In this document: in pieces, positions 15,877-24,933 of the stretch
Layout of the letters: each line of letters starts with the position of its first letter
How positions within the stretch are numbered: position 1 is the first letter of the stretch
NCBI RefSeq assembly: GCF_002095395.1
Contig: NZ_MJEI01000077.1
Location: 1 to 64,000 of the forward strand
DNA length: 64,000 bases
Direction of reading: 5' to 3'
DNA from: Williamsia sp. 1135
Lineage (GTDB): Bacteria; Actinomycetota; Actinomycetes; Mycobacteriales; Mycobacteriaceae
Position numbers and translations under genes: made by a program
Notes under the pieces: model-generated
Told to the model about the DNA's origin: nothing
Databases searched by the model: none
What the model saw: only the letters and a program-made list of their open reading frames with translations

Positions 15877-16827
15877 TCAGGACGTTTGATCGATAGACCG
15901 CAGAACCTCGTTTCGACGGGGGGCCGTGGATGCCCCTGGTCGTGTCACCGCAATCGCAGCTGCGTGATTGGCAAGCTTCACCGCCGCGCGGAGGCTCTCG
16001 CCTCGTGCCAGTTCCGCCAACAGCACCCCTGTGTGCGTATCTCCGGCGCCAGTGGTATCCACGGCCGTCACTGCGGGCGCAGCGATGTTCACGACCTCAT
16101 CGATCAAGTGCGGTGCGGATACCAGACACCCCGCCGCGCCTTGCCTCACCAACAATATCGAGACGTTGAAGCCAGGGACGTTGCGTACCGCACCGACCAG
16201 GTTCTCGCCGCAAAGACCCGGGGCTCCGGCCACCAACTGCGCCTCGCGCTCATTGAGCGACACGATGTCCGTCTGCTCCAGCACCGGGCGCAGCCGATCC
16301 TGGGGGATCTCCAGCACCAAAGGGCCAGGATCCAGCGCAATCAGCTGAGCTCCGACGCCGGAGGCCAACCATGGCGTCAGAGCCGCGCCGCTGATCGGAT
16401 ACAACAGGTCGTAACCGGACACTGCCAGCAGATCCGTCTCTCGGATATCAAGGTTCTCGAGTTCATCAAGTGAAGTCCGGGCCTCCACTCCAGGCACAGT
16501 CACAAAAGTCCGCTCCGCGTCCGGTTCAACCATGACAACACAAAAGCCGCTGTCACCATCGCTGCGAGCCGTACCCATTGCACTGATGCCCTCTGCGTCG
16601 AGCGCCGCTCTGACGATCGAGCCGTAGTGACCGACGCCATAGGTCCCGGCGTACACACACGAGATCCCCTGCCGGGCCGCGGCTGCGGCGAGATTAAAAC
16701 CTCCTCCTACGCGAGTCCGCGTCCCAGTGGCGACGACATCACTGCTGCGTTCAGGCAGCGAGGGAACCTCAACCATGACATCGACCAGGATGCTGCCTGT
16801 CGATACCACCCGAGCTGACGATGTCAC
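15877..16827 (-). CDS. PfkB-family carbohydrate/nucleoside kinase (YegV-like)
   Basis: A 316-residue ribokinase-superfamily protein: SILVDVMVEVPSLPERSSDV, RVGGGFNLAAAAARQGISCV, LNEREAQLV and the catalytic VDTTGAGDTHTGVLLAELAR near residue 250. The gene starts at GTG 16827 and overlaps the permease stop codon, so it is the last gene of the gntR-led operon. Its combination with a permease, an ADP-ribosylglycohydrolase-type enzyme and a GntR regulator matches E. coli yegTUVW, where YegV is a kinase of unknown sugar or nucleoside. It converges with the nucleoside hydrolase gene 20 bases away. Confidence 0.88.
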   Translation of the reverse strand: MTSSARVVSTGSILVDVMVEVPSLPERSSDVVATGTRTRVGGGFNLAAAAARQGISCVYAGTYGVGHYGSIVRAALDAEGISAMGTARSDGDSGFCVVMVEPDAERTFVTVPGVEARTSLDELENLDIRETDLLAVSGYDLLYPISGAALTPWLASGVGAQLIALDPGPLVLEIPQDRLRPVLEQTDIVSLNEREAQLVAGAPGLCGENLVGAVRNVPGFNVSILLVRQGAAGCLVSAPHLIDEVVNIAAPAVTAVDTTGAGDTHTGVLLAELARGESLRAAVKLANHAAAIAVTRPGASTAPRRNEVLRSIDQTS

Positions 16828-18320
16828 GGATTCACCACCGGCTCTGAGGTAATCGCCTCAGTATCTGCAGTCTGCGTGACGACGGCCGGCGCACGAAAAA
16901 CGGATTCTTCACCGGCGATCCGGCGCAGTACCAAGAACAGCAGCGCCGCGGACAGGCCGCTGACAAACCATCCAAGTGAGTTCTGGCCCACCCAGGTATC
17001 CGACAACGGGCCGGCAAACCACACCGTGTCACCGGACTGGGTATGGGTGAACAACAGTCCCAACACAATCGCCGCCGCCCACGCGATCAGCGCGGTCCAG
17101 CGCACCCCGCCCCGATACCAATACGGACCGGGTCCGGAAGTGTTCATCAACCCTGGCTCGTCATAGTGGTGCCGGCCGGCCAGATCCACCAGGAAAACTG
17201 CGGCCCAAGCAGTCAGCGGAACCGCGAGCAGGGTCAGGAATGTCGTGAAGGGACCGTAGAAGTCGTCGGCGATCACCGTAATGTACAGGCCGCCCACCGT
17301 AATCAGGAGGGCATCGACCGCCACCGCCGTAGTGCGTTTGACCTTGATGCCGCCGGTGATCAGATTCAAGCCCGAGCTGTACATGGACAGATCCGCTCCG
17401 GCGATCAGCCCAAAGACCGCCGTCAGCAGGTAGGGCACCAACATCCAGCTGGGTAGGGCGTTCCCGACCGCGGCGACGGGATCGTTGGACGAAGCGAGGT
17501 CCGCGTCGCCGACCGCCATCAGTGCACCCATCGTCACCAGCGCGACAAGCGGCACGGCGGCGCCGAACACAGTGGACCCGACGATGCGCCGGGATTGCAC
17601 CTGACGAGGGAGATAGCGTGCGTAGTCCGCACCTGCGGCCAACCAGCCCAAACCCGTTCCGGCAGCGATGAACCCAACTCCCGCAACGACTGAGCTCATC
17701 GGACCTCCGGTCTGGTCAAACGCTGCGGCCCAGTCCACCGTGACAGCGAGGAAGACCACCACGACAACGGTCAACCCACCGAAGACCCACGTCAACCACT
17801 TCTGCACCCACATGATCGTTGCGTGTCCAAACAGTCCGATTACCGCTGCAAGCACCACCGTGACCAGGACGCAGACCACCGTCAGTGGCACCGACGCTGC
17901 AACCCCAGCCAAATCCAACAGCGCCAGCAACGCGAACGCCGCCGTGGTACACATGACGGTTTCCCATCCGACGAAACCCAGCCACGCGACGAGAGTCGGT
18001 GCCCAGTTGCCACGGACACCAAACACAGCCCGAGACAGTGTCAAACCTGGTGCGCCTCCACGTTTACCGGCAATGCTGAGCAACCCGACGAGGAGAAAGG
18101 AACCCACTGATCCGATCACCGCAACCAAGATCGCCTGAGCCACGTTAAGTCCCTGAAAAGTGATGAGCGCGGCGCCCAGGGTGATACCGAGCACACCCAT
18201 GTTGGCGCCGAACCACATCCAGAACAGGCCGATCGGCTTACCGTGTCGTTCACTATCTGGAATCGGTTCGATACCCCGTGTTTCGATGACGCCAACGCGG
18301 TCGCGAGTCTGTTCGGTCAT
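16824..18320 (-). CDS. NCS1-family purine/cytosine permease
   Basis: A 498-residue membrane protein with about 12 hydrophobic segments. Family pattern: an N-terminal GIEPIPDSERHGKPIGLFWM, WFGANMGVLGITLGAALITF, GAPGLTLSRAVFGVRGNW, and GADYARYLPRQVQSRRIVG. NCS1 carriers take up nucleobases, nucleosides, hydantoins or vitamins with Na+ or H+. It lies between the ADP-ribosylglycohydrolase-like and PfkB genes and probably imports the substrate of that operon. Confidence 0.92.
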   Translation of the reverse strand: MTEQTRDRVGVIETRGIEPIPDSERHGKPIGLFWMWFGANMGVLGITLGAALITFQGLNVAQAILVAVIGSVGSFLLVGLLSIAGKRGGAPGLTLSRAVFGVRGNWAPTLVAWLGFVGWETVMCTTAAFALLALLDLAGVAASVPLTVVCVLVTVVLAAVIGLFGHATIMWVQKWLTWVFGGLTVVVVVFLAVTVDWAAAFDQTGGPMSSVVAGVGFIAAGTGLGWLAAGADYARYLPRQVQSRRIVGSTVFGAAVPLVALVTMGALMAVGDADLASSNDPVAAVGNALPSWMLVPYLLTAVFGLIAGADLSMYSSGLNLITGGIKVKRTTAVAVDALLITVGGLYITVIADDFYGPFTTFLTLLAVPLTAWAAVFLVDLAGRHHYDEPGLMNTSGPGPYWYRGGVRWTALIAWAAAIVLGLLFTHTQSGDTVWFAGPLSDTWVGQNSLGWFVSGLSAALLFLVLRRIAGEESVFRAPAVVTQTADTEAITSEPVVNP

Positions 18321-18362
18321 TTGATGGTCCTTGATGGAGGGGGTTTACGTGAGGTGAAAGTC

Positions 18363-19379
18363 TTAGCGCTTGGCCGGATTGGCCCGGAGCTCGAGCAGCG
18401 AGAGCGCTAGACCGCGCAGACGGAGATCAGGGTTCGCGACAGCGAGCTGCTCGCGCACAGGGAGAGGGATCGACGACGCGCCGACGTGCGCACCCACAAT
18501 GGCGCCTGCGATCGCGGCAATCGTGTCGCAGTCGCCGCCCAGACTCGCCGCGTGACGGGTCACCGCCCATAGATCGGTTGGAAACAAAGATGCGATCGCA
18601 AGGGCGGCAGGAACCGCCTCCTGTGTGGCCACCCCGACACCGATGAGCTTGATGACGCGGTCAAGTGCCTCCTCGGGCTCGAGGTCACGAACGACGCCTA
18701 AGGCCCAATCGATTCGCGCGGCAACGTCCGGGCCCGCGATGTAGTAGCCTCTGCGACTGCCGATTTCGGCCGCTGCGATGGCAATCTCGATCGATTCGTG
18801 TAGCGGCCTGCCGTCGAGGCCAGAGCTGATTGCCGCGGCCACCGCAGCCGCGCCGGCAATCGCGATCCCGGTGTTGTGGGTGACACGACACGCATCTTCC
18901 ACAGCGTCCACGAGATTCTCGAGTGGCTCGCTGAGGTGGGCGATGCCGACGGGTGCAATTCGCATCGACGCCCCATTTGTATCCCCCCAACGCCCGGTGA
19001 GATCGGGCGAGACCCCCTGCGATACAAGGGCCAATGCCTTCACGGTCGAGGGGCCCAGCAAGTCCAGCGATCCGGTAGCACGCATCTCCTCTTCCCAGAC
19101 CAAGAGCGCCTTGGCGAACGCAGTGGGGTCGAGTGCACCCCCTCCCTCAACGAGCAGGTTTCCCAAAATGATCGCCTGATCAGTGTCGTCAGTGACGTGC
19201 CCGGCCGGCACACCACGACTGATGTCGTTGTCTTCGGGGCCGGGATAAAATCCGTCGAGCAACCCATACCGGGCCCTGACCACGTCCGGGGCCAAGTATT
19301 GGGTGGGCATACCCAATGCATCACCCACCGCGAGCCCGAGCAGCGCGCCTTCTGCACGATCGATTGTGGCGTCGTTCAT
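18363..19379 (-). CDS. ADP-ribosylglycohydrolase-family protein (YegU-like)
   Basis: A 338-residue DraG/ARH-fold hydrolase that should cut an N-glycosidic bond to a ribosyl group. Metal-binding acidic motifs are present: GLAVGDALGMPTQY at the N-terminus, HVTDDTDQAIIL near residue 63, and GGDCDTIAAIAGAIVGA near residue 287. It overlaps the gntR stop codon (ATGA) and precedes the permease, an order like that of yegU homologues. In this setting it is more likely a catabolic N-ribosidase than a protein de-ADP-ribosylase. The activity itself is inferred. Confidence 0.88.
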   Translation of the reverse strand: MNDATIDRAEGALLGLAVGDALGMPTQYLAPDVVRARYGLLDGFYPGPEDNDISRGVPAGHVTDDTDQAIILGNLLVEGGGALDPTAFAKALLVWEEEMRATGSLDLLGPSTVKALALVSQGVSPDLTGRWGDTNGASMRIAPVGIAHLSEPLENLVDAVEDACRVTHNTGIAIAGAAAVAAAISSGLDGRPLHESIEIAIAAAEIGSRRGYYIAGPDVAARIDWALGVVRDLEPEEALDRVIKLIGVGVATQEAVPAALAIASLFPTDLWAVTRHAASLGGDCDTIAAIAGAIVGAHVGASSIPLPVREQLAVANPDLRLRGLALSLLELRANPAKR

Positions 19380-20080
19380 CGGTGTCCTCCAAAGGAATGG
19401 TGAAGCCGAAAATGCTGTGGATGCAGAAGGCTTCGCACGAACTCGACAACCTGACCATGCATGTCGTAGTTCGTCTGTTCGGTTTCCAGAAAGGCATCGC
19501 CCGCCGGCCGACCAAGCATCTCGGCATCGTGTGAGCCGAGGATCGCAACACCGATAGATTCTTCACCAGCGGTAGCCAACATCCCGTGCTGTGCCAAGGT
19601 CTCTTTGATCGAACCATCTACCAGCCCTGTAGCTATCACCGTTTCGAGGGACGAACGCCATGGAATATAGCTGCGCTCCAGCGTGATGGGTTGATCGTCG
19701 CTGGTCTTTCGTACTCGCTCGACAAGTAGGAAATGATCTTTCGTCAATGACAACCTGCGGGCCACAACGGGCAGCTCGACTCGACCGAGGGCCATTAGGT
19801 CCAGAGACGTGTAGATTCCCTTGCGTCTGAGAGCTTTGGTCCAACCAAAGCCATCATCGATCTCTTCTCCGTCGTAGGTCACGAATGAACCGGCCCCAGT
19901 CCAAGTTTCGATCAGACCCTCTCGTTGCAGGGTGGTCAGGGCCTGACGAACCGTTCCTCTGCTGACCGCGAACTCGTCGGCGAGCACCATCTCACCGGGC
20001 AACCGCTCCCGATTGCCGAACTCACCTCGCCGGATTCGCCCGGCCAGTTCATTCGCGATCAGTCGATGCTTCACAACCAT
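19376..20080 (-). CDS. GntR/HutC-family transcriptional regulator
   Basis: A 234-residue regulator: a winged-helix domain (LIANELAGRIRRGEFGNRER, then LPGEMVLADEFAVSRGTVRQ) followed by a UTRA ligand-binding domain (residues about 95-225). It heads the leftward operon with the ADP-ribosylglycohydrolase, permease and kinase genes, and a perfect inverted repeat at 20101-20118 lies just upstream of its start codon, which points to autoregulation. The ligand is probably a phosphorylated sugar or nucleoside breakdown product, as for other HutC-type regulators of sugar operons. Confidence 0.92.
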   Translation of the reverse strand: MVVKHRLIANELAGRIRRGEFGNRERLPGEMVLADEFAVSRGTVRQALTTLQREGLIETWTGAGSFVTYDGEEIDDGFGWTKALRRKGIYTSLDLMALGRVELPVVARRLSLTKDHFLLVERVRKTSDDQPITLERSYIPWRSSLETVIATGLVDGSIKETLAQHGMLATAGEESIGVAILGSHDAEMLGRPAGDAFLETEQTNYDMHGQVVEFVRSLLHPQHFRLHHSFGGHR

Positions 20081-20100
20081 CAGTCACCTACTTATGTATG

Positions 20101-20118
20101 AACCTGTACATACAGGTT
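20101..20118. promoter_or_regulatory. GntR operator: AACCTGTA-CA-TACAGGTT
   Basis: A perfect 8-base inverted repeat with a 2-base centre, lying 20 bases upstream of the gntR start codon. Spacing and position fit an autoregulatory HutC-type operator. Confidence 0.7.
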
Positions 20119-20154
20119 TCGAGTAGTTTCACTGAGAGCAACGAACTTGTCAAG

Positions 20155-20459
20155 AGAGGACGGGCAGAAGATCACCGTCGGCGGTACCGAGCTCGTGGTG
20201 ATCAACACACCTGGTCACCCGCGGCTCCTGCTCGATCTACGCACCCGAACTCGGTGTCCTGTTCAGCGGTGACACCTTGTTCTCCGGCGGGCCCGGCGCC
20301 ACCGGACGGTCGTTCTCGGACTTCCCGACCATCATCGAATCGATCCAGACCAAGATCTTCACCCTGCCCGCCGAGACGAAAGTCTACACCGGACAAGAAG
20401 ATTCGACAGCCGTCGGCCAAGAGTCCCCGCACCTGGAAGAATGGATCATGCCCTCGTGA
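20155..20459 (+). pseudogene. MBL-fold metallo-hydrolase, C-terminal fragment with frameshift
   Basis: A short coding remnant without an N-terminus. One frame gives EDGQKITVGGTELVVINTPG and breaks at the GH of the family GHTPG motif; after a shift the other frame continues SCSIYAPELGVLFSGDTLFS, GPGATGRSFSDFPTIIESIQ and ends ESPHLEEWIMPS at 20459. This is the C-terminal half of a metallo-beta-lactamase-fold hydrolase of the kind often found with thiol-dependent aldehyde oxidation. It is non-functional and marks an old insertion or deletion boundary next to the gntR operon. Confidence 0.8.
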
Positions 20460-21045
20460 TGAAGTCAGAATCAGCTTCATCACTGCGACGGTGAATCTTG
20501 TGGTGGTGTGCCACGTTGAGGGTCCATCGCTCGATGAGCATTCGCACCGACAGCACCCCGCCCACAGTCAGATCGCTTCGGAGCAGGCGGGCTGAGTACG
20601 TGAAGTGGTCAAGGCCCCACCGCATCGAAGAGACCCAGTCGACCGAGAGGATAATGTCTTTCGCGGGAGGCCATGGAGCACCCATTCGACTCAACAAGTG
20701 GTCCGCCAGCGGCACCTTCGCGAGCTCGTACCACGCGCGCATAGGTAATAGTGTTTGGTCTTCAGCAACCCGCTCGCGGCGCCGACTAAAACTACTCATA
20801 AGTATCGGACCAACGAGGTCCGGTCGCTTGCGTGACGCGACGACGAGGGCTTCGATCGAGGGGTCGATCATACGAGCTTGCGCAGCACGCCGATTGTGGC
20901 GGGCAGCCCGCTTGGTGGCGCGGTGGCGCGAGTCGCCTGCCTTGGCACGCGGTCGACGCTTCCTCTGTCGTCCTCCCACAAGATGTTGTTGCAGATATTT
21001 GAGGTTCGAGCTTGTTCCCTTGAGCTCGACTGCCCGATCGGCCAT
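20446..21045 (-). CDS. Hypothetical protein, probably truncated at the C-terminus
   Basis: About 199 residues from ATG 21045. A basic N-terminal part (GRQRKRRPRAKAGDSRHR and more) is followed by a well-formed helical domain: MIDPSIEALVVASRKRPDLV, RAWYELAKVPLADHLLSRMG, ILSVDWVSSMRWGLDHF and SVRMLIERWTLNVAHH. I do not recognise the family; it resembles hypothetical proteins carried by actinobacterial plasmids. Its last codons run into the antisense of the MBL remnant and stop there, so the true C-terminus has probably been removed by the same rearrangement. Confidence 0.5.
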   Translation of the reverse strand: MADRAVELKGTSSNLKYLQQHLVGGRQRKRRPRAKAGDSRHRATKRAARHNRRAAQARMIDPSIEALVVASRKRPDLVGPILMSSFSRRRERVAEDQTLLPMRAWYELAKVPLADHLLSRMGAPWPPAKDIILSVDWVSSMRWGLDHFTYSARLLRSDLTVGGVLSVRMLIERWTLNVAHHHKIHRRSDEADSDFITRA

Positions 21046-22495
21046 ACGATATGGGGGCTTCTCCCCTGCCTCAGGCCCGCGGTGTCGGCTCCTGGGTTTA
21101 ACCAAACCTTCAGCGCGCCCTGAACGCGAGCTTTCGCGGCTGCCCGCTGGAAGTAGCCCCACTGCGACGCGTTTATGCAGTTAGGCGGCCGCCCTCCTGC
21201 GCTAATTGGATTTAGCGCAGGATTCTTCGCGTTTTCGCGATGTGACTGTGCCAGGTCCCTAACTTCTCGCGGTCCCTCCCTTGAACGAGCCGATTGTGCT
21301 CCTTTTCGAGCTACAAGAGCACTGCCACTCGCCGGGGCATCGATGATTGCTCGTGGATGGCGGCCATGGTGACCTGCGGAAACCAGATTGCGCTGACCAA
21401 GGCCGCAGTCTTCGTGCGCAGACGTGTTGTCGAGCCATGTTCACTAAGCCTGCTAACGAACTATGCCGGCACAGATCTGCCAGTCGGTTGTCAGCTACTG
21501 GCGGTATGACTGCAGGACGCCGGAACGCGACGGTCGTTTCCACCGCCGGCTGCGGACCAACAATCCGACTCTTATGGTCGCAGAGCGGTTGCTGGGCCGC
21601 GGCGCGTGGAGCACAGCGAGGCCGTTGGCCGAAGTGCAGCGCGCATTGCGGTCCAGCGCGCGGCCTCCAAGCTCATCTTCCTCCGATGCCGTCGGGCCGA
21701 TGACCCGACTGTCCGTGCCTGTAGCTCGTCGGTCGTGTATCGCAGGCCGTTCGGGCGCCAACTCTTCCGGGGTCCGCGCGGAGCCCCGTGCGCTCTCCAA
21801 CCGCGGTTTTCCAGAGGCCACTCCCCCGGTGCTGCTGAAAACTACATTATTTCGTCACAGTACGATTCGGCTGGCGGGCCTCTAGAACCGACCGATCCGT
21901 GGGCTCGTTCAAGTGGTCGGCGCATTCGGGCGACCAGGCACCGACGGGCTCGCTACAAGGCTTCCCAGCCGCTCGTTTTAGTGACCGGTCACGGCGATCT
22001 CAGCTCCGGTCACAATCCGGCACAGTTCATTGGACCACCACCAGCGACCAGGAGCCAACGCTCTTTGCGCAGGCCCGTTTGACGTATGCGGGCCGGCGGA
22101 CCTTCGCGGCGGGGCCCGAGGATCTCCGTCTGGCTCAATATCCGCGACTGCGCGCCCCTCGGATACCGCAGGGTCGGGGTGGATCGTCAGTTGTCTGGGG
22201 GGGGCGAGCCGGTTCACGTCGCCGAAGTTGGTCGCCCAGCGGGTCCACTGGCCGATCGCGGCTCTGGGTATTCACTTCGTCGGCGCGACTTGGTCCCACT
22301 GAACGCCGGATAAACCCCGGAAGCTTCCTAGATCATCGGACGAACTACTCGCACGGGCGAGTGATTACCGGAGTTTGCCTGGCTCCGATGCCCTCGCCCA
22401 ATCGGCGACCGACGCCGGCGGCGGACTCGACGCACGGGCCGGTCTGATCCGCGTTGTTAACTGAACTGGACGCCAACACTGGAAGTTCTAGTGCA

Positions 22496-22532
22496 TGCAT
22501 TAATGCAAGGCTTAATGCAAGGCTTAAGGTGC
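22496..22532. repeat. Tandem 12-base iteron-like repeats with palindrome
   Basis: A TGCATTAATGCA palindrome (22496-22507) runs into two exact tandem copies of TTAATGCAAGGC (22500-22511 and 22512-22523) and a partial third (TTAAGGTGC). GTTAAC lies about 40 bases upstream. This layout fits a ParB/RHH binding site or replication iterons. Confidence 0.6.
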
Positions 22533-23020
22533 GCTTCACTGCATATCGTAGTGCGCCCGTTGGCACTGGAGTGGAGCCTGAGTTCGTCCGCGAGTTCTAT
22601 TGTGGCCCACGATCTGGCTCCCGATGGGAACCTTCGAACAACAACAGTGCATCGGCCCCGACAGGGCGGCAAGCTACGCGCCATCCGAGAACCGAGGTTG
22701 CTGTGCCGCCCCCTCGTCGGCGCGACCAACAACCGCATCGTCGTCTCCAGCGGCGGGCCGCCTCAACTGTGCCTCCTCACCACTAGACTTCGGTCTGTCG
22801 GAGGACCGCGACATCATGCAATCCACTGGGCGGCGCGGCCGGGAGATGCCTGCACATTTCACTCCGCCTGAGCCCGTTGGTCAACCAAATCGCACGTCAG
22901 TTAGCTGGCCCAGATCATGCCCCCCGGACGTTGCAGGACACCATCTACCAACCACCCCAACGTGCCTTAAGCGCAACCTTCCAAACAACGATCGTTTCGA
23001 ATATCAGCAGTTCAAGGGCA

Positions 23021-23054
23021 GTTAACTCATGTCTTAATGCATGCATTAGTGCAC
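23021..23054. repeat. Palindromic TAATGCATGCATTA site
   Basis: A perfect 14-base palindrome at 23035-23048, flanked by GTTAAC (23021-23026) and a following AGTGCAC. It shares the TTAATGCA/GTTAAC vocabulary of the 22496 cluster half a kilobase away and lies about 400 bases before parA, so both may be partition-complex binding sites. Confidence 0.55.
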
Positions 23055-23444
23055 GTCCTAAAAAATTGCCTACCGTCACCCCGACTGTTGGCACTAGATG
23101 TTCATGTACGTCTCGCAATTCGCTATGCCGTACCCCTCGCCTTATTGGGTCAACTAGCGGCAGGTGCGCGCCACGCCGTGAGGCCCAACTTGCAGTACAC
23201 ATCACGTAGTGCATTCAGATACGACCTACTGCCTCAACTGTCCTCCACCACACACAGCACTGCACGATGCATCTTGCATCGGGATTTAGATCCAGACACA
23301 GCGCATCAACTAGGTAAATCACTGCGTGTCGCTCTACCGGATGCCACGTGGTGGGCCGTACGCTGCATCACATACCTCGCATCGCACTGTGCCCTATGCC
23401 TCGCCGTAGACCAGCCAATATTCCGAGACTGAAAGCGGGAAGTC

Positions 23445-24365
23445 ATGCATGAACTAACCCACGAGCTACAGCGTGTAGTAGCGTTCGCCAACGGAAAAGG
23501 GGGCGCAGGCAAGACGTCCACATCGGTGAACTGCGCTGGCCTTGCAGCCGCAGCTGGATGGCGCACTCTGCTCATCGATCTAGACCCACAGGGCAACGCA
23601 GGGGAGGACCTCGGCTACAACCAACAAGGTCTTACGGACAACGGTCAGCACTTACTCGATGCGATAGGTACTGGCCAAAAACTTCAGCCAGTAATTCGCG
23701 ACGTTCGTCCGAATCTCGACGTCATCCCCGGCGGCGATGCGCTTGATGACCTCGAGTCCATACTCGTCGGCCGCGCGCAGCGTGCGAAGAAGGTTCACGC
23801 GACGCTGGCCGAAGCGTTGGCTCCGATCGCCGGCGACTACGATCTCATCGTCTTGGACACGCCCCCCACGCGACCGAGCTTGCTTCAGGTTGCACTAGGC
23901 GCAACGCGGTGGATCGTTGTGCCCACGAAGCCCGACCGGGCGAGCATCCTTGGACTAGGCGCCCTCGCGACGCAACTGAATCACGTTCGCGAGTTTCATC
24001 CCGATATCGACGTTCTCGGCGCAGTCCTGTTTGACGTCTCTACGTCAGCTAAGGCCGTGCGCCGCAACGCGGTTGCGGACATCACAAATGCGCTCGGCGG
24101 TGCAGCTCCTCTTTTCGGGTCAGTCATACGCCACACCGAGACTTGCGCGGTACAGTCTCGCGAGGAGGGAAAGCTGATTCACGAGCTCGCGGAGCAAGTG
24201 GAAGACGCCGAGCCTTATTGGAAGGCCCTCAAAGAGGGTCGCAAGCCCACTCGTGTGCCCGGGAGCGCACCGGCACTCGCAGAAGACTACGTGCTTCTCT
24301 GCCAGGAGATCCTGCAGCGAATCGCGCAGCTTGAGTCCACCGGCGTAGGAGAGGAAGCAGTGTGA
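23445..24365 (+). CDS. parA: Plasmid partition ATPase ParA
   Basis: A 306-residue ParA of the deviant Walker A class: FANGKGGAGKTSTSVNCAGL near residue 15, LLIDLDPQGNAGEDLGY (Walker A'), and VLDTPPTRPSLLQVAL (Walker B). It lacks the long N-terminal DNA-binding domain of type Ia ParA, so it is closer to type Ib, which usually pairs with a small RHH-type centromere-binding protein. The next gene overlaps it and encodes such a protein. Together they should segregate this plasmid. Confidence 0.93.
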   Translation: MHELTHELQRVVAFANGKGGAGKTSTSVNCAGLAAAAGWRTLLIDLDPQGNAGEDLGYNQQGLTDNGQHLLDAIGTGQKLQPVIRDVRPNLDVIPGGDALDDLESILVGRAQRAKKVHATLAEALAPIAGDYDLIVLDTPPTRPSLLQVALGATRWIVVPTKPDRASILGLGALATQLNHVREFHPDIDVLGAVLFDVSTSAKAVRRNAVADITNALGGAAPLFGSVIRHTETCAVQSREEGKLIHELAEQVEDAEPYWKALKEGRKPTRVPGSAPALAEDYVLLCQEILQRIAQLESTGVGEEAV

Positions 24366-24919
24366 CGGACCGGACACCGTTAACCGCAGTCCCGGGGCTC
24401 GCACGGACTAGTTCACTGCCTCCGCCGCCGCCGCGCCGTTCACGGCCTGAAGCGAGCGAGTCGCGGACGACCCCCTCGACTGACGCCCACACTGAGGCCC
24501 CAGTGGCTGCCAGAATCCAGCGACAGCCATCTAAGCCTGAGCGGCAGCCCAGGCGAGCTGAGGACCGGGCAGCGAATGTGACAGTGCCGGTCACGCTTTC
24601 GCTGCCAGTCACGTTGGTGCAGCGCCTCAAGAAGTACGCCAAGGCCAACGAGGCTTCGTACGCGAGCATTGTTATGGATGCGATCGTGTCCAGCCGTGAT
24701 GAGCTGGCCCTCCTTGTCTCCCGACTCCGGCCGGACGAAGAGTCGGATGGGATTTTTGTGAGGACAACGCCGCGTAAAGCTGAGGACCGGACTGCGATAT
24801 CGTTCCGCACGCGGAAGGCGAATGTTACTGCGATCGATGATTTGGCCGCGAGCGATGAGATTTCGGCGGAGAACCGGTCTCAGCTTTGCCACGCTGCTTT
24901 GGATGCATTTCTCCCATAG
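24362..24919 (+). CDS. Putative ParB-type centromere-binding protein (RHH-like)
   Basis: A 185-residue protein starting at GTG 24362, which overlaps the parA stop codon. The first 80 residues are proline- and arginine-rich and probably disordered. Then comes a ribbon-helix-helix-like segment, VPVTLSLPVTLVQRLKKYAK followed by ANEASYASIVMDAIVSSRDE, and a second strand-helix unit near the C-terminus (RTAISFRTRKANVTAIDDLA). No canonical ParB/Spo0J motifs are present. Position and overlap with parA support the partition partner role. Confidence 0.7.
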   Translation: MTDRTPLTAVPGLARTSSLPPPPPRRSRPEASESRTTPSTDAHTEAPVAARIQRQPSKPERQPRRAEDRAANVTVPVTLSLPVTLVQRLKKYAKANEASYASIVMDAIVSSRDELALLVSRLRPDEESDGIFVRTTPRKAEDRTAISFRTRKANVTAIDDLAASDEISAENRSQLCHAALDAFLP

Positions 24920-24933
24920 GAATATCAGGTAGA

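Larger units (their letters stand above)
21046..23444. other. Largely non-coding region with palindromes before parA
   Basis: About 2.4 kb in which the open frames have no recognisable protein features on either strand. The stretch after 22450 contains GTTAAC sites, TGCATTAATGCA and TAATGCATGCATTA palindromes, and tandem 12-base repeats. Its place between the cargo and parA suggests a partition site and/or replication origin. The part from 21170 to 22440 shows nothing I can name. Confidence 0.55.

Noticed and set aside
21463-22447. Several overlapping plus-strand frames of 140-180 codons
   Set aside because: They overlap one another, have arginine/serine-rich composition typical of chance frames in GC-rich DNA, and lack ribosome sites.
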